Assembly (NCBI RefSeq): GCF_033955345.1
Contig: NZ_CP138332.1
Coordinates: 1,240,001-1,304,000 of the forward strand
Origin: Sphingobacterium bambusae
Lineage (GTDB): Bacteria > Bacteroidota > Bacteroidia > Sphingobacteriales > Sphingobacteriaceae
DNA length: 64,000 nt
Direction of reading: 5' to 3'
This document shows, one piece after another, positions 48,462 through 59,400 of the stretch. Within the stretch, counting starts at the first letter, position 1; each line of letters begins with the position of its first letter. The notes under the pieces are model-generated. The model saw only the letters and a list, made by a program, of their open reading frames with translations. It was not told the origin of the DNA and made no database searches. The position numbers were made by a program, and so were the translations under genes.

Positions 48462-51107
48462 ATGAAATTAAGTCCTTTTTTCGGCACCATGCTGATCCTG
48501 CTGCTGGCGTCTTTACATACCATTGCCGCAATTCCGACATTGACAAAAAGTGCGGTTCCCAATTGGATCCGTGCTTCACAACAAAAGCCTGTTCCTCCAA
48601 ACTTAGAAGATATTAGCGAAGGATACTATTTCGAGCGTATTGAATATCAAGTAAATCTAGCGACACAAACACGGTTTTTCAAAAATATAAAGGTGCTCAC
48701 GGAAAACGCTGGTGCTGAAAACGCAGGACAAATCCACCTATCTTTCAATCCACAATACCAAACGCTGGTTTTGCACGAACTGTACCTGCTAAGGGAAGGC
48801 GAACGCATAGACCGCTTAAAAATTGGAAAGTTCGAGCTTATGCCCTACGAAACGGAACTATCAAGATCGATCTACAACGGATCCTACGCCGCCTATCTCC
48901 TGTTGGAAGATCTACGTAAAGACGATAAAATCATCTTATCCTACTCGGTAAAAGGTGCTAATCCAGTTTTTGCGGGCAAGTTTTTCGACACCTTCTATTT
49001 GCAAGGTTTCGAGCCTGTCGGACAAGTGCTGGTTAATTATGTTGTACCGAAAGACCGTAAACTGCAGTTTAAAGGCTTCTTGGGCGCACCGGCAGCACAA
49101 CAGCAAGATCTGGGCTCGGCAATTTCCTATTATTGGGATGTTACCGACGAAAGCAAGGCAGATTATGAGCCTAACACCCCTTTTTGGTATGCCACGCGAC
49201 AACGTGTGGAGTGTTCCGAATTTAGCAAATGGTCAGACGTTGGTAAATGGGCGTCAGACGTCAATCCGATTCCAACCTTGCAGTCCTCGGGTAAACTGTC
49301 GCGATTTGCGGATCAGCTTTGGCAGAAATCAACAGGCGATTCCATGACCTATGCGCAGCTAGCGGCCGATTTCGTTCAAAATGATATTCGCTACATGGGG
49401 ATTGAAGTGGGTGAATATTCCCATCGGGCAAATAGCCCTGAAAAAGTGTTTGCGCAGCGCTATGGAGACTGTAAAGACAAATCGGTTTTGTTGGCCGCTT
49501 TGCTAAAGCACAAAGGTATTCTCAGTGAGCTTATCCTTGCCCATTCTACTGAAGACTATGGACGGGAAAATTACTTACCGGCACCCTCAGCGTTCAACCA
49601 CATGGTGTTGTACTTTCGGATCGACGGTCGAGGGCAATATATCGACCCGACCATAACCAACCAAGGCGGGCCATTTCGTGATCGCTATTTTCCATTCTAT
49701 GGAAAGGTGCTCCCTGCGACAGCCGGTGCCAAGTTGCGCGATACGGAAAAGATCGTCGCGGGCAACACGCGTATTGAAGAGCGTTTTTACTTAAACAAAG
49801 ACGGCGCCGCCACCGTCGACGTCGTGACCATTTATACGGGGCCCAACGCAGATAATATACGCAGCTATTTCAAGCAAAATGCTAAAAATCAGATTGAGAA
49901 ATCCTATCTAAACTACTATCAGAAACTTTACAAACAAGCCTCAAAACGCGCTGCTTTAACCTATGAAGATGATCTAGCAAACAATATCTTCCGCGTTAGG
50001 GAATTTTATACAGTGAAACAGTTGACCGAGCGGGATCCATCAAGCAATAGATTAGCCGTATCCGCCTATGCGACCAACCTAAGCAGCTCCATTCCAGAAG
50101 CGTTGGAATCACGACTCTCGCCCATCGCGCTCCAATATCCGTTGACTTTGGAACATGACGTATACCTTATTAATCCTGATGATGTTGACGTTCCACCAAT
50201 GCAGGAAAACAGCTTTATAGATCGTGAAAGCTATTATTTTGGCAAAAACATCAAGACGGATAACGACACTTTGAAAATTTCCTTTCGACTGGGCTTTCAC
50301 GACAGTTATGTCAAGGCAAATCAAGTTGCGAATTACATCAGCGATTTTGGTCAAAAGAACGAGTATTTCAGTGCCGCCGTTTTTCTCGATGACGATGGAT
50401 TTATCACGGGATCAAATACGCATGACAGCACAAACTACTGGTCGATATTCGCTTTTGTAGGTCTCCTTGCGCTGTTCGCTGTAGTCGCCTTTCGGTATTA
50501 CAATAGTACGGCGGCATCATCGCTTATCTGGTTATATGAAGAACCTCGACATGATAGTATCGGTGGCTGGCTTGCGCTACTCGCTATAGGTTTATTCTTC
50601 AGCCCTATACGGGTATTCTTTACGGCTATGCTCCCCTTCGCGTTTAATGCACAAGTTTGGTCCAATTTGACGGCTGGGAACAATGGGTTGCCCGCATTCT
50701 ATATGCCCGTCTTTCTACTGGAGTTTGCAGCAAATACGTTCATCATTTTCCTATCAGGCTACTGCTGTTACCTGTTGATGAAAAAACGCGACATTTTTCC
50801 ACAAACGGTATTCTTCCTAATGCTGTTTCAATTGGCGGCCGTTGTCTTTGATGCCATTGCTGCCAACGTATTATTTAATGGTCAAGCAGAATTTCAGGCT
50901 GATCCTACAGAAATCGTTCGAAGCATCATATTTGCCGCCATTTGGACATCATACATCTTTAAATCTACTCGGGTGAAGGGTACCTTCGTGTTGAAATACG
51001 GTGAAACATTGCGACCTGTTAACTTTCATCATGACGCGCCCTGGGACAACGAAACCGTAGCACAAGAAACGGAAATCGAAAAAGCGGAAGACCAAGGTAA
51101 AGAGTAA
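48462..51107 (+). CDS. DUF3857/transglutaminase-like protein with DUF2569 membrane domain
   Basis: 881 residues with a signal peptide (about 1-23). N-terminal DUF3857 beta domain (about 45-250; F-E-R-I-E-Y-Q-V-N-L-A-T-Q-T-R-F-F). Then a transglutaminase-like cysteine-protease fold (about 275-400) with Cys in Y-G-D-C-K-D-K-S (about 336), His in F-N-H-M-V-L (about 378) and Asp in Y-I-D-P-T (about 393), so the triad is complete. A further beta domain follows, then membrane helices at about 665-685 and 710-850 including S-I-G-G-W-L-A-L-L-A-I-G typical of DUF2569. The periplasmic role is unknown; peptide crosslinking or cleavage is possible. Monocistronic, ending in a strong bidirectional terminator. 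Confidence 0.87.
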   Translation: MKLSPFFGTMLILLLASLHTIAAIPTLTKSAVPNWIRASQQKPVPPNLEDISEGYYFERIEYQVNLATQTRFFKNIKVLTENAGAENAGQIHLSFNPQYQTLVLHELYLLREGERIDRLKIGKFELMPYETELSRSIYNGSYAAYLLLEDLRKDDKIILSYSVKGANPVFAGKFFDTFYLQGFEPVGQVLVNYVVPKDRKLQFKGFLGAPAAQQQDLGSAISYYWDVTDESKADYEPNTPFWYATRQRVECSEFSKWSDVGKWASDVNPIPTLQSSGKLSRFADQLWQKSTGDSMTYAQLAADFVQNDIRYMGIEVGEYSHRANSPEKVFAQRYGDCKDKSVLLAALLKHKGILSELILAHSTEDYGRENYLPAPSAFNHMVLYFRIDGRGQYIDPTITNQGGPFRDRYFPFYGKVLPATAGAKLRDTEKIVAGNTRIEERFYLNKDGAATVDVVTIYTGPNADNIRSYFKQNAKNQIEKSYLNYYQKLYKQASKRAALTYEDDLANNIFRVREFYTVKQLTERDPSSNRLAVSAYATNLSSSIPEALESRLSPIALQYPLTLEHDVYLINPDDVDVPPMQENSFIDRESYYFGKNIKTDNDTLKISFRLGFHDSYVKANQVANYISDFGQKNEYFSAAVFLDDDGFITGSNTHDSTNYWSIFAFVGLLALFAVVAFRYYNSTAASSLIWLYEEPRHDSIGGWLALLAIGLFFSPIRVFFTAMLPFAFNAQVWSNLTAGNNGLPAFYMPVFLLEFAANTFIIFLSGYCCYLLMKKRDIFPQTVFFLMLFQLAAVVFDAIAANVLFNGQAEFQADPTEIVRSIIFAAIWTSYIFKSTRVKGTFVLKYGETLRPVNFHHDAPWDNETVAQETEIEKAEDQGKE

Positions 51108-51121
51108 GTTAGCTTTACAGC

Positions 51122-51159
51122 AAAAAACGGCAGGACGAATAATGGTCCTGCCGTTTTTT
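51122..51159. terminator. Bidirectional terminator between convergent genes
   Basis: Perfect 15-bp stem (arms 51122-51136 and 51145-51159, core CGGCAGGAC/GTCCTGCCG) with T-runs on both strands. It serves the transglutaminase gene on the plus strand and the TlpA-like gene on the minus strand. Confidence 0.92.
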
Positions 51160-51186
51160 TATTGTATGATTGAATTTATTTTAGCG

Positions 51187-52659
51187 TTATCCTTTCTTGT
51201 AAGGTTTCTTGGCCGCTTCGATCAGCTCCTTCATCTCCATTTTAATGTAATCCACATTTGGCGTTGACCCGGTTAGGAAATAGCGAATATTCCCTTCCTT
51301 ATCAATGACAAATTTAGCGGGGATACCGTTCACGCCAAATTTAGCAGCCATCACCTGACCTGTTTCGGCATCCTTTTGATCATCGTAAAGCACTTCGAAG
51401 GGATATTTGTTCTTTTCTATAAAAGAAACGACATTCTTTTTGTATTCTTTGTCGCGTTCCCAAGTATTGATAAATAGGAACTGAACGTCGTCGTCATTTT
51501 CATACGCTGTTTGTGCGGCCTGCATTCCTGGGAAAGAACGAATGCAAGGCTGGCACCAAGTTGCCCAAAAATCCAATACCACCACTTTGCCTTTCAAACT
51601 AGCTAAGGATACCGTTTCACCCTTTAGGTTAAGCAGCTCAAAGGCGGGTGCAGGTTTGAAAGTTTCCTTCTCTTTGATATGTTCCCGTATAGCAACCAAC
51701 AATTCGTTTTTCAATCCGGTATTGAAACTTTCATAGCCTTGAAGCGAGCCATTTAAAGCGGTGTAAAGCGTTTTTAAATCATCCTCTACCCCAAATTGTC
51801 CTTTGGCATATAGGCCTCTTAAAATATTGAAGGCTTCCAGCTTCCTATTAGCGTTTATTAACAATTTGTAATACACAGAAGCGAGACCATCTGCCTGCTC
51901 CGGCGCCACAACAAGTGCTTTTTCTACCAAATCCAACGCTTCGGCGTGCTTTCCTTGATTTACTAAAATGCCCACATAAGCCGACATCGAGCTGGCGTAA
52001 CCCATTGAGGCAAAACGCGCTTTATTATCTTTTTGCTCTTCAGGCAAACTGATGTAGTAATAGGCATCGTCCATAGCTGTCTTTAACAAAGGCGCCGCTG
52101 CCGTGGTATCTCCCGCCGCTAATAATGTTTGTGCGACAGGCAGATAACCGTTCCCTCGCCAAAAGCGCTCTTTCATTTCGCTAAGGTAACTTACGGCTTT
52201 AGTAGCGTTGCCTTCCTTCGCATAGGTACCAGCCAAGTTGGCTAATACATAGTCGTAGCTAAGCTCCTCTCCTACAAAGTTTTTTTGCGGCCATTTTTTC
52301 GTCAGCTCCTTATAAGCCTTCTCCTTTGCTTCAGAGGTTTCTGCTTTATAAAATACATCCGAAACGAAGGCATCTCTAGTTAACGATCCTTTTGGAAATT
52401 TCTTCTTAGCCTGCACGCCCAGTTGCTTCTGATCCTCTTCATGTCCAAGGGCATAGAGTAGGTTCATGGTGGTACGGTACTCTTGCTCCGTGTTATAGCC
52501 TTTTACTTCGCCCAGTAAGGCGGTCGCCAAAGAATCCTTTTGCGCGAGGGTACCATTTTCCCATATGGGGCGGTACTGCTGAAAGCGGTTGACTTCATTT
52601 TGTTGTGCAAAGGCGACGCTTGCAGCCAACAACAAAGTTGCTGTTAGTTTTAGTTTCAT
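51187..52659 (-). CDS. TlpA-family thioredoxin-like disulfide reductase with helical N-terminus
   Basis: 490 residues with a signal peptide (about 1-18, ending V-A-F-A-Q). A long alpha-helical, TPR-like region (about 30-330) precedes a TlpA/ResA-type thioredoxin domain (about 335-485) with W-A-T-W-C-Q-P-C (about 364-371) and cis-Pro segment N-G-I-P-A-K-F-V-I-D. It should reduce disulfides in the periplasm. It is the last gene of the ECF-controlled SusCD operon (4 bp after the PKD-like gene), so it probably acts on imported, possibly Cys-containing, peptides. It is related in theme, not in overall architecture, to the thioredoxin/M14 fusion at 11364-13559. Confidence 0.88.
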   Translation of the reverse strand: MKLKLTATLLLAASVAFAQQNEVNRFQQYRPIWENGTLAQKDSLATALLGEVKGYNTEQEYRTTMNLLYALGHEEDQKQLGVQAKKKFPKGSLTRDAFVSDVFYKAETSEAKEKAYKELTKKWPQKNFVGEELSYDYVLANLAGTYAKEGNATKAVSYLSEMKERFWRGNGYLPVAQTLLAAGDTTAAAPLLKTAMDDAYYYISLPEEQKDNKARFASMGYASSMSAYVGILVNQGKHAEALDLVEKALVVAPEQADGLASVYYKLLINANRKLEAFNILRGLYAKGQFGVEDDLKTLYTALNGSLQGYESFNTGLKNELLVAIREHIKEKETFKPAPAFELLNLKGETVSLASLKGKVVVLDFWATWCQPCIRSFPGMQAAQTAYENDDDVQFLFINTWERDKEYKKNVVSFIEKNKYPFEVLYDDQKDAETGQVMAAKFGVNGIPAKFVIDKEGNIRYFLTGSTPNVDYIKMEMKELIEAAKKPYKKG

Positions 52660-52663
52660 TATA

Positions 52664-54178
52664 TTAAAATTTTAGTTCCATGTCAATAATTTTCCCGAAT
52701 CCGGTGTATGTCTTATCTAGAGTGCCAACATTGCCATCAGCGCCTACAGGCAAATAGTAAACCTTCCCTTCGACTCCATTCCAAGTGGCGAGCACAAGAC
52801 GAGGCGTATTCAGCCCATAGCCATGACGCTCAAATTTGATACGGGTCAGCGTCTCGCCAGCTCCAAAAGAAAATGCTTCTTTATACGTATCCGACGTTAC
52901 TTCATAACGGTAGAGCTTGCCATCAAACGCATAGAATAGATGCGGGGTCAGCGTCGAACATACCGCATCTAGCGCCTGAGCAATTCCTGGCGCCTTAATC
53001 TCGGCCTTACTAACCGTAATATATGGATCCTCGGCGGAACGCGTGGTTTTGAAGCGCAAGAGGTAACCCTTCCCGTCGCTATCTTTCATAATGGCATTTC
53101 GAAGGGTCTGCACATTAGATGAATCTAGCTTGATAAGATCTAATCCTACGTTGTTCATATCAAATACCGAGGTGTTGATAGCGACATCATCGAATTTTTT
53201 CAGTGCCCCGGCACTCACGTCGTAAAATCGCTTATTTTTCTGGTCATACATGATGATATCATAGATATCACTTACATTGTTAATGCGATTCCCTGGTGTA
53301 TACTGCGGTGCAAGTACATAGTCGTATCCATTTGAAGGAGAGGTGAGTTGCGTTGTAAACTTCTTTGCGCCAGGAAAACCGCCCACCTGATTAACGTGTA
53401 GATTACCCTTATTAACAAGTAAACCTAAATTACTTGTTCCCGCTCCACCCCAAGCAATGTAAGATGGTGCTTTAGATGTTGGTGGCGTAAAAAAAAGATA
53501 GTTGAAGTCAAATCGCTTCTTCATGGTGGTTCCGTCGAGCTCAATTGCATCGCTCTTTCCTACGATATAAAACTTCTTGCCGTCTGGCCCTACGGCATCG
53601 GATATAGACCTCGGTGAAATAGTGAACGAAACAGGATCTTTTATAGGACTATCCGCATTCCGAAAAGAATAAATTTGCCTGTATATTTCTCCACTTTTTA
53701 ACACCATTGACAAATCCGCTGTATTATTTTTTTCTTCCAGAAAGATCCAGCCTTGGGTAAATAAGTCAGAAACGGTGAGTTGATAAAAATAGTAATAGGA
53801 AAGTCCATTTCGATTATTGGTAACCTTATAGGTTAGCTTATAATCTTCTCCTATGGTAAAAATGTTTGGGTCTACTGTATAATCCAAATTTTTTGATGTA
53901 CTGATGCGGGTACTATCTTGGACGTAAGAGGCACTGGCCGAATTTAGATAGACGAACCAGTCGTAGCTGAAATCCTCTGCGTTTCCATTTAGTTGGACTT
54001 GCGGCGTCAACCGCAAAGTTCCCCCTTGCTGAACATAAATCTGTCCGGAAATAAGCGTATCCTGTATAGCTAACGGGGCAATAGCTACATAATCGTAGTT
54101 TCCATGATCTTTATAGCAGGACGTGGCAAACGTCAACAAAAAGATAAGTGCTAGAGATATATTTATCGCTGTTTTCAT
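52664..54178 (-). CDS. PKD-like family surface lipoprotein
   Basis: 504 residues with lipobox F-A-T-S-C (Cys about 21). N-terminal PKD-like beta domain (about 40-150; G-G-T-L-R-L-T-P-Q-V, F-S-Y-D-W-F-V-Y, Y-K-L-T-Y-K-V-T-N), then a large beta-propeller-like part (about 155-504; G-W-I-F-L-E-E, L-Y-R-Y-E-V, K-V-Y-Y-L-P-V-G-A-D). It matches the PKD-like lipoprotein family seen after SusD and DUF4843 genes. From memory, similar accessory lipoproteins occur in the peptide-importing SusCD complex BT2261-2264 of Bacteroides thetaiotaomicron. It probably forms part of the surface complex. Confidence 0.82.
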   Translation of the reverse strand: MKTAINISLALIFLLTFATSCYKDHGNYDYVAIAPLAIQDTLISGQIYVQQGGTLRLTPQVQLNGNAEDFSYDWFVYLNSASASYVQDSTRISTSKNLDYTVDPNIFTIGEDYKLTYKVTNNRNGLSYYYFYQLTVSDLFTQGWIFLEEKNNTADLSMVLKSGEIYRQIYSFRNADSPIKDPVSFTISPRSISDAVGPDGKKFYIVGKSDAIELDGTTMKKRFDFNYLFFTPPTSKAPSYIAWGGAGTSNLGLLVNKGNLHVNQVGGFPGAKKFTTQLTSPSNGYDYVLAPQYTPGNRINNVSDIYDIIMYDQKNKRFYDVSAGALKKFDDVAINTSVFDMNNVGLDLIKLDSSNVQTLRNAIMKDSDGKGYLLRFKTTRSAEDPYITVSKAEIKAPGIAQALDAVCSTLTPHLFYAFDGKLYRYEVTSDTYKEAFSFGAGETLTRIKFERHGYGLNTPRLVLATWNGVEGKVYYLPVGADGNVGTLDKTYTGFGKIIDMELKF

Positions 54179-54187
54179 TTTTAGTAA

Positions 54188-54910
54188 TTAAGGTAATACA
54201 ACACGGTTGCCGTTTTCATCTAATAATGGCCCCTGATCGCGTTCATGTTCGTACAGCGCGTAACGGGCATTCTGTACCATTTGGTTTTGATCTTGCGGCA
54301 GTGAAACAAAAGCATTCCACGTTTTGTAGCCAGTGGAACCGGTTAAAAAAAGAAGTTTTGTATTGGAGTATTCACCAAATAATGGCAACCAACGCGCATC
54401 CCATATACTGGGCTTGGATAACTTGTCGGTGAGCGTGAATCTGTAAGATAAGCGATCAAAGGCTGCGCCCACGACCACATCGTTGTAGCCAGCTTTCAGC
54501 TCGCTATTATCCACAACTTTTAGTTTCCCCACGATGGTGCTATCTTTTAAGCCCGCCCTTCGGAAAAAGATCAACGAAGCGTCGACCTCATATTCTCCAG
54601 CGGGAATGAACAAGTTCTCCACCTTATAATGGTATCCCTCCTTTGCATTTGAGCCTTCTTCAAGCATTAAGGAAATAGGCCGATCGTAGTCCCTTGCCAA
54701 GCCCATAATGCGGAAGGTCAAACCTATGGTGTCCGTTGTTACATCGGTTGTTTCCAAGGCAAAGGAATAGTCTACACTATCTAAGCCTCCTCCACGTTTG
54801 TAAAAATAAACACTGGGGTCATCCTGATACATGAGTTGTTCATCCTGCGAGCAACTACTCATCAACAGGGTAATCATAAAAACAAACTGTATATTAATCA
54901 ATAATTTCAT
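54188..54910 (-). CDS. DUF4843 family surface lipoprotein
   Basis: 240 residues with lipobox L-M-S-S-C (Cys about 20) followed by S-Q-D-E. The body matches DUF4843: Y-x-D-D-P-S-V-Y-F-Y at the start, the G-L-T-F-R-I-M-G-L-A-R-D-Y-D-R-P-I-S-L block, I-P-A-G-E-Y-E-V-D-A-S-L-I-F-F-R, and a C-terminal part with P-L-F-G-E-Y-S and K-x-x-x-F-V. It is an accessory subunit of SusCD complexes. It lies 9 bp after SusD and 9 bp before the PKD-like gene, so it is part of one operon. Confidence 0.82.
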   Translation of the reverse strand: MKLLINIQFVFMITLLMSSCSQDEQLMYQDDPSVYFYKRGGGLDSVDYSFALETTDVTTDTIGLTFRIMGLARDYDRPISLMLEEGSNAKEGYHYKVENLFIPAGEYEVDASLIFFRRAGLKDSTIVGKLKVVDNSELKAGYNDVVVGAAFDRLSYRFTLTDKLSKPSIWDARWLPLFGEYSNTKLLFLTGSTGYKTWNAFVSLPQDQNQMVQNARYALYEHERDQGPLLDENGNRVVLP

Positions 54911-54919
54911 GGCTGTTCA

Positions 54920-56428
54920 TTAGTTAAGTCCAAATTCAATTTCACTCTGCGGAAGTGGAAATACATACTTAGCGTTGCTCATTGTCCCCCCAACGCTGTT
55001 CTGCAATGTCAGGGTATTTTTACGCTTGTAATAAAACCATAATTGCCCCTCCGCGTAAAACTCTTTACGGTATTCCTTGAATAGTTCATTGTCTAATAAA
55101 GTCGCCGTATTAACTATTGCTGGGTCTAATACAGGTATCAAGCGCGCTTGCCGCACCGTGTTGAGATAGGCGACACCCTCAGCGATACTAGGCGATGCTT
55201 CCGCTGCAATGTAATACATCTCGGGTAAACGGACGACGGGTATCAAGCGTTGATTGGGATTGTTTACGCCCGTTCCGCCTACATAGTACTTAGTCGAAAA
55301 TACCGTCCCCGTATTGAAAACATTCCACCGTCGAGCAGAAGCTTCTAGCCCGCGTATGTCGGATCCATATCCTGTCAACGTGCGTTCATAGATCCCGTTA
55401 AGGATCGCTTCCGTCGTAAACAGATCGGCAGCTTCAGCCGTCGTCGCTTCGGTTTTAAAAAGCTCATCGGACAAAAGCTTCAGATCTGATCGGTAAATAG
55501 AAAAGATGTGTTCAGAAGAAAATATGGTATTGGAATTATCCGCTGCGGGATTCGTATTCAGGTTAGAACCATTTGCGAAAGGAAAAAGTTGACTGTCTAT
55601 CACCTGTTTTGCATAAGTTAGGGCTTCTTCCTTGTTGTTGTTATACAGGTAAACGCGAGCTAGGATTGCTTTTGTAGCCCAATAATTCAATCTATTCTGC
55701 CGGAACATAGGAAAAAGCTCCAACGATGTACTTCCTGCATTAGCAGCTATTGGGTCTATCCTTGGATACACAGAAAGTAGTTCTTCTGCTTCTTTGAGAT
55801 CCGCAACAATGCGATCAATCACCTCCTGAAACGCTAATGCTCGACTGGGTTGTACAGAAAATGCCTCGATATAAGGTATGGTCTTCTGGCCGGCGCTGGG
55901 CAAAGCCGTGAGTGAAGGCGCAAAAAGGCGGAGTAGATCAAAATGTGCCATCGCTCGAATCGCCAATGCTTCGCCCTTGACCAAGTTGTAATATACGCCG
56001 GTAAAAAGTTGCCTATTGTTGTCGATGTCCTTTAATATGTAGTTTGATTGGGCAATGATATTGTATTGCTTAGACCAAACACGCGCTATACTGGCTTCTA
56101 CAGAGGCGTCAATGTAATTGTATCGGGCAAGCTGTCCATATACATTTGCTGTCTGCGATGCTTTGTTTAAATAAAGCTGTGCGAGCACATCCATCATCCC
56201 GAAAGACAATTCCTTACCGTAGCTGTCATTTTCAGCCATTTGTTGGTAAACGCCGATGAGCGCATCGATGTATCCCTGCTGAGAGCTGAATTGTTGACTC
56301 TCGGTAGTTTGGGTTGACGGATGCACATCCAACCACTTGTTGCAAGACGAAAACAAGCTTAGCACAAGAACAACGCAAAACGCTCGTAACAGGTGCATTT
56401 TAAATTCTTTTATATTCATGTTGATCAT
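54920..56428 (-). CDS. SusD/RagB-like lipoprotein (ECF-controlled operon)
   Basis: 502 residues with lipobox S-L-F-S-S-C (Cys about 29). N-terminal S-x-Q-G-Y-I-D-A-L-I-G-V-Y-Q-Q-M, helical repeats with L-V-K-G-E-A-L-A-I-R-A-M-A-H-F-D-L-L-R-L-F, and a C-terminal E-Y-R-K-E-F-Y-A-E-G-Q-L-W-F-Y-Y-K-R block typical of SusD partners of the DUF4843/PKD-type complexes. The start could also be Met4 or Met11, all close together; a 9-bp gap separates it from the SusC stop. Confidence 0.93.
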   Translation of the reverse strand: MINMNIKEFKMHLLRAFCVVLVLSLFSSCNKWLDVHPSTQTTESQQFSSQQGYIDALIGVYQQMAENDSYGKELSFGMMDVLAQLYLNKASQTANVYGQLARYNYIDASVEASIARVWSKQYNIIAQSNYILKDIDNNRQLFTGVYYNLVKGEALAIRAMAHFDLLRLFAPSLTALPSAGQKTIPYIEAFSVQPSRALAFQEVIDRIVADLKEAEELLSVYPRIDPIAANAGSTSLELFPMFRQNRLNYWATKAILARVYLYNNNKEEALTYAKQVIDSQLFPFANGSNLNTNPAADNSNTIFSSEHIFSIYRSDLKLLSDELFKTEATTAEAADLFTTEAILNGIYERTLTGYGSDIRGLEASARRWNVFNTGTVFSTKYYVGGTGVNNPNQRLIPVVRLPEMYYIAAEASPSIAEGVAYLNTVRQARLIPVLDPAIVNTATLLDNELFKEYRKEFYAEGQLWFYYKRKNTLTLQNSVGGTMSNAKYVFPLPQSEIEFGLN

Positions 56429-56437
56429 CTTTACGTG

Positions 56438-59400
56438 TTAAAAACTTGTTGAAATTTGTAGCGTGAATGAGCGTGCGAAGGGATAATCAAGTCCCCGCTC
56501 CCTTTTGATGGTGGATATACGGAAAACGTCGTTTGTAAATGCGGTAACCTTCGTGTTGCGCAGCTTCATTTTCTTATTCAAGGCATCAGTAAAACGATAA
56601 TAAATCGATAGACTTTCCAGCGACAACAGATCGTCTTTCTGCACAAAGCGAGACGTGGCATAAGTTGCAGCCGTTATGGTGTATCCATCGGCATCAATTA
56701 GTCCTTTGAAAAAAGTTTGATCTCCGGGGTTCAGCCATCGCTCTTCAGCCACACGCCGATCCACATTGTACAAATTGACATTCACACTCTCTACCCGATC
56801 GACCAATGTTTGGTTGTAGGCATAGCCTCCCACTCTAAAGCGGAAATAAGCATTAAGACCGAAGCCATTCCATTCCAAGTTGGTACCGAAAGTTCCTTCC
56901 AATTTAGGTCTACTATCAGCGACTATAACTTGATCAAGTGGATTATAGGTGTTTGTTACTTTACCATCGCGCGTACGGAAAATCTCATAGCCCGTTGCGG
57001 GGTCTATACCCAACGATGGTACTGCCCAAATAGCCGTCGTTGATTGTCCTTCGGCAAATCGTGTAATAGGCAATGTCGACAGGGAATCGTTAGCTGCTTT
57101 GTTCAGCGCAGCGATCGTATTAGAAACCTTTTTGATTTTATTCTCTACAGAGAAGAGATTAACAAATACCGACCAATTGTTACGGTTTTGCATGCTATTG
57201 ATAATATTGTACCGTGCATAAAGTTCCCATCCCTTAGACTGCAAGTCGCCCATGTTTTCCTTGTAGCTATTGAATCCTGTAGACGGCGCAGTCGAGATAC
57301 TGGCAATTGACCCTTCTGTATTTTCCAAATAGTAATTCGCAGTCACATCAAGACGATTAAACAAGGTAAGATCCACACCAATATTATTCTTCATGGTTTT
57401 CTGCCAAGCAAGCGCATCATTACCGAATCCCATCAAGTAAGTCCCTATTAGTCCGTGATAAGCCGTAGCCGTAAAATAGCGTGAAGTGGTCATGCCATAA
57501 AAGGAATCGAAATTTTGTGACCCGGTGAAGCCGTAGGAATAACGTACCTTCAGCCTATCGAGCCCAGATATGTCTTTTAGGAAGGGTTCATTATGTATGT
57601 TCCAACCGGCTCCTGTAGACCAAAATGGAGCAAAACGATTTCGCGCCCCAAATTGCGAAGAGCCATCCAACCTGTAGGATAGGTCAAGGAGGTATCGGTT
57701 ATCGTACGCGTAGCTACCGTTAGCAAATATACCGGCCAGCCGCTGTATATTTTCCGTACCAACCGGCTTTGTATCCGCCTCAAATTGAAGCCCCTGAGTG
57801 AGATTATCCAAGGTTGCATTCGGAAAGCCAATCACACGGAAGGCTTCGGTATCACTCCCCAATTGGCTGATGTTACCACCCAGCGTACCGAAGAGCATAT
57901 GCTTACCAATCAATTTGTTCAGGTTGGCAGAAAATATACCCTCGTAACGCTGACTTTTCCCATAGGCCTTGTCATAGCTCCCCTTTTCAAAGGTGGTTCT
58001 CTCCGTAAAAGATGAATGCTGAGCAGGCAAAAACTTGTCGGACTCGTCTGCCTGATAAGAATAGGCAAACGTTCCTTTGAAGCGCAACCAATTATATGCT
58101 TGCCATTCAAATGCAAAGTTATTGACGATGCTGTTGTATTTAGTCTGATCAACTAAATTTAGCGAGGCGTCGTACAGCGGGTTGGTCGGCCTTCCCTCAT
58201 AGCCGGTAAGATTGTCATAATTATCGAAATTAGTCAAGCGTACACCTCCTTCGTCGAAAATCTCTTCTAGGTATATTTTATACGTTCCATCTGCGTTATA
58301 TGGAGTCCAGTAAGGATTCAAACGAGCATATTGCGCAAAGGATCCATAAGGGGAGTTTTTCCCTACATTCGTCGTTAACGTAAGGTCGTTTCGGAAGATT
58401 AAATTCTTGAAGCGATAGCTGATAAATGTATTTCCGGACATCGTTTGCCGATTAGACCCTTTCATGGCACCTGCCGAGTTGAAGTAATTAAGATTAACAC
58501 CATATTGTACTTCTTCTTGACCTCCTTCAACATATAAATTATGTTTCTGCCCGAGACCGGTACGAACAGGCTGGGCTAACCAATCGGTATTGACGCCTGA
58601 AAGCACTGCTGCCTGACGCGCACTGTAAATCGTTTTTAATTGCTGATCACGCATATTCCATGAATAATTATATACGCCGGCCTTTCTTTCTATGTCCAGT
58701 TTCTCTTGTGCGTTGAGAATGTCATAACCAGTCAAATCAGGAGCTTCAATCGTCATGTTACCAGTATAGGTAACGTTTAGCTTTCCCGCTTTGGGACGTA
58801 TGGTTTCAATCACGACAACGCCATTGGCGGCACGTGATCCATAGATAGATGTCGCGGTCGCATCTTTCAGTAGGGAAACAGATTTTATACGTGTCAGATC
58901 CAAATCATTGATGCGGGTAAGCGAAACTTCAAATCCATCCAAAATAAACAATGGGGTATTGGGATTACTGTTGTAGTTAAACGGCGTACTGCTAGAAACG
59001 TTGGGATCAACCAAACTGTTTCCACCGCGAAGAGTTACGTCGGGCAATGCATTGGGATTAGAACCTAGATTAAGATTTTCAGGCATCTGAAATGAAGGAT
59101 CGAGCGACTTAAGTGCAGTCAACACATTGTCACTTGACACTTGCTGAAGGTGCTCCTGCGAGAAAGATCGGGCTGCGCCAGTGTACATCTCGGCAGGACG
59201 TTCAAATAAACCAGTCACCACCACATCTTCGATCTGCTGTGCATCATCGGGCTTCAGCGAAACCAAAAAGCTGGTTTTATTGCCTACGCGTATTTCCTGT
59301 TTTTCGTAGCCGATAAAAGAAAATACCAATACGATGGTATCGCTCGGCACCATCAGCGACCAATGACCGGCAGCATCCGAGGCTGTACTGCTGTTGTAGG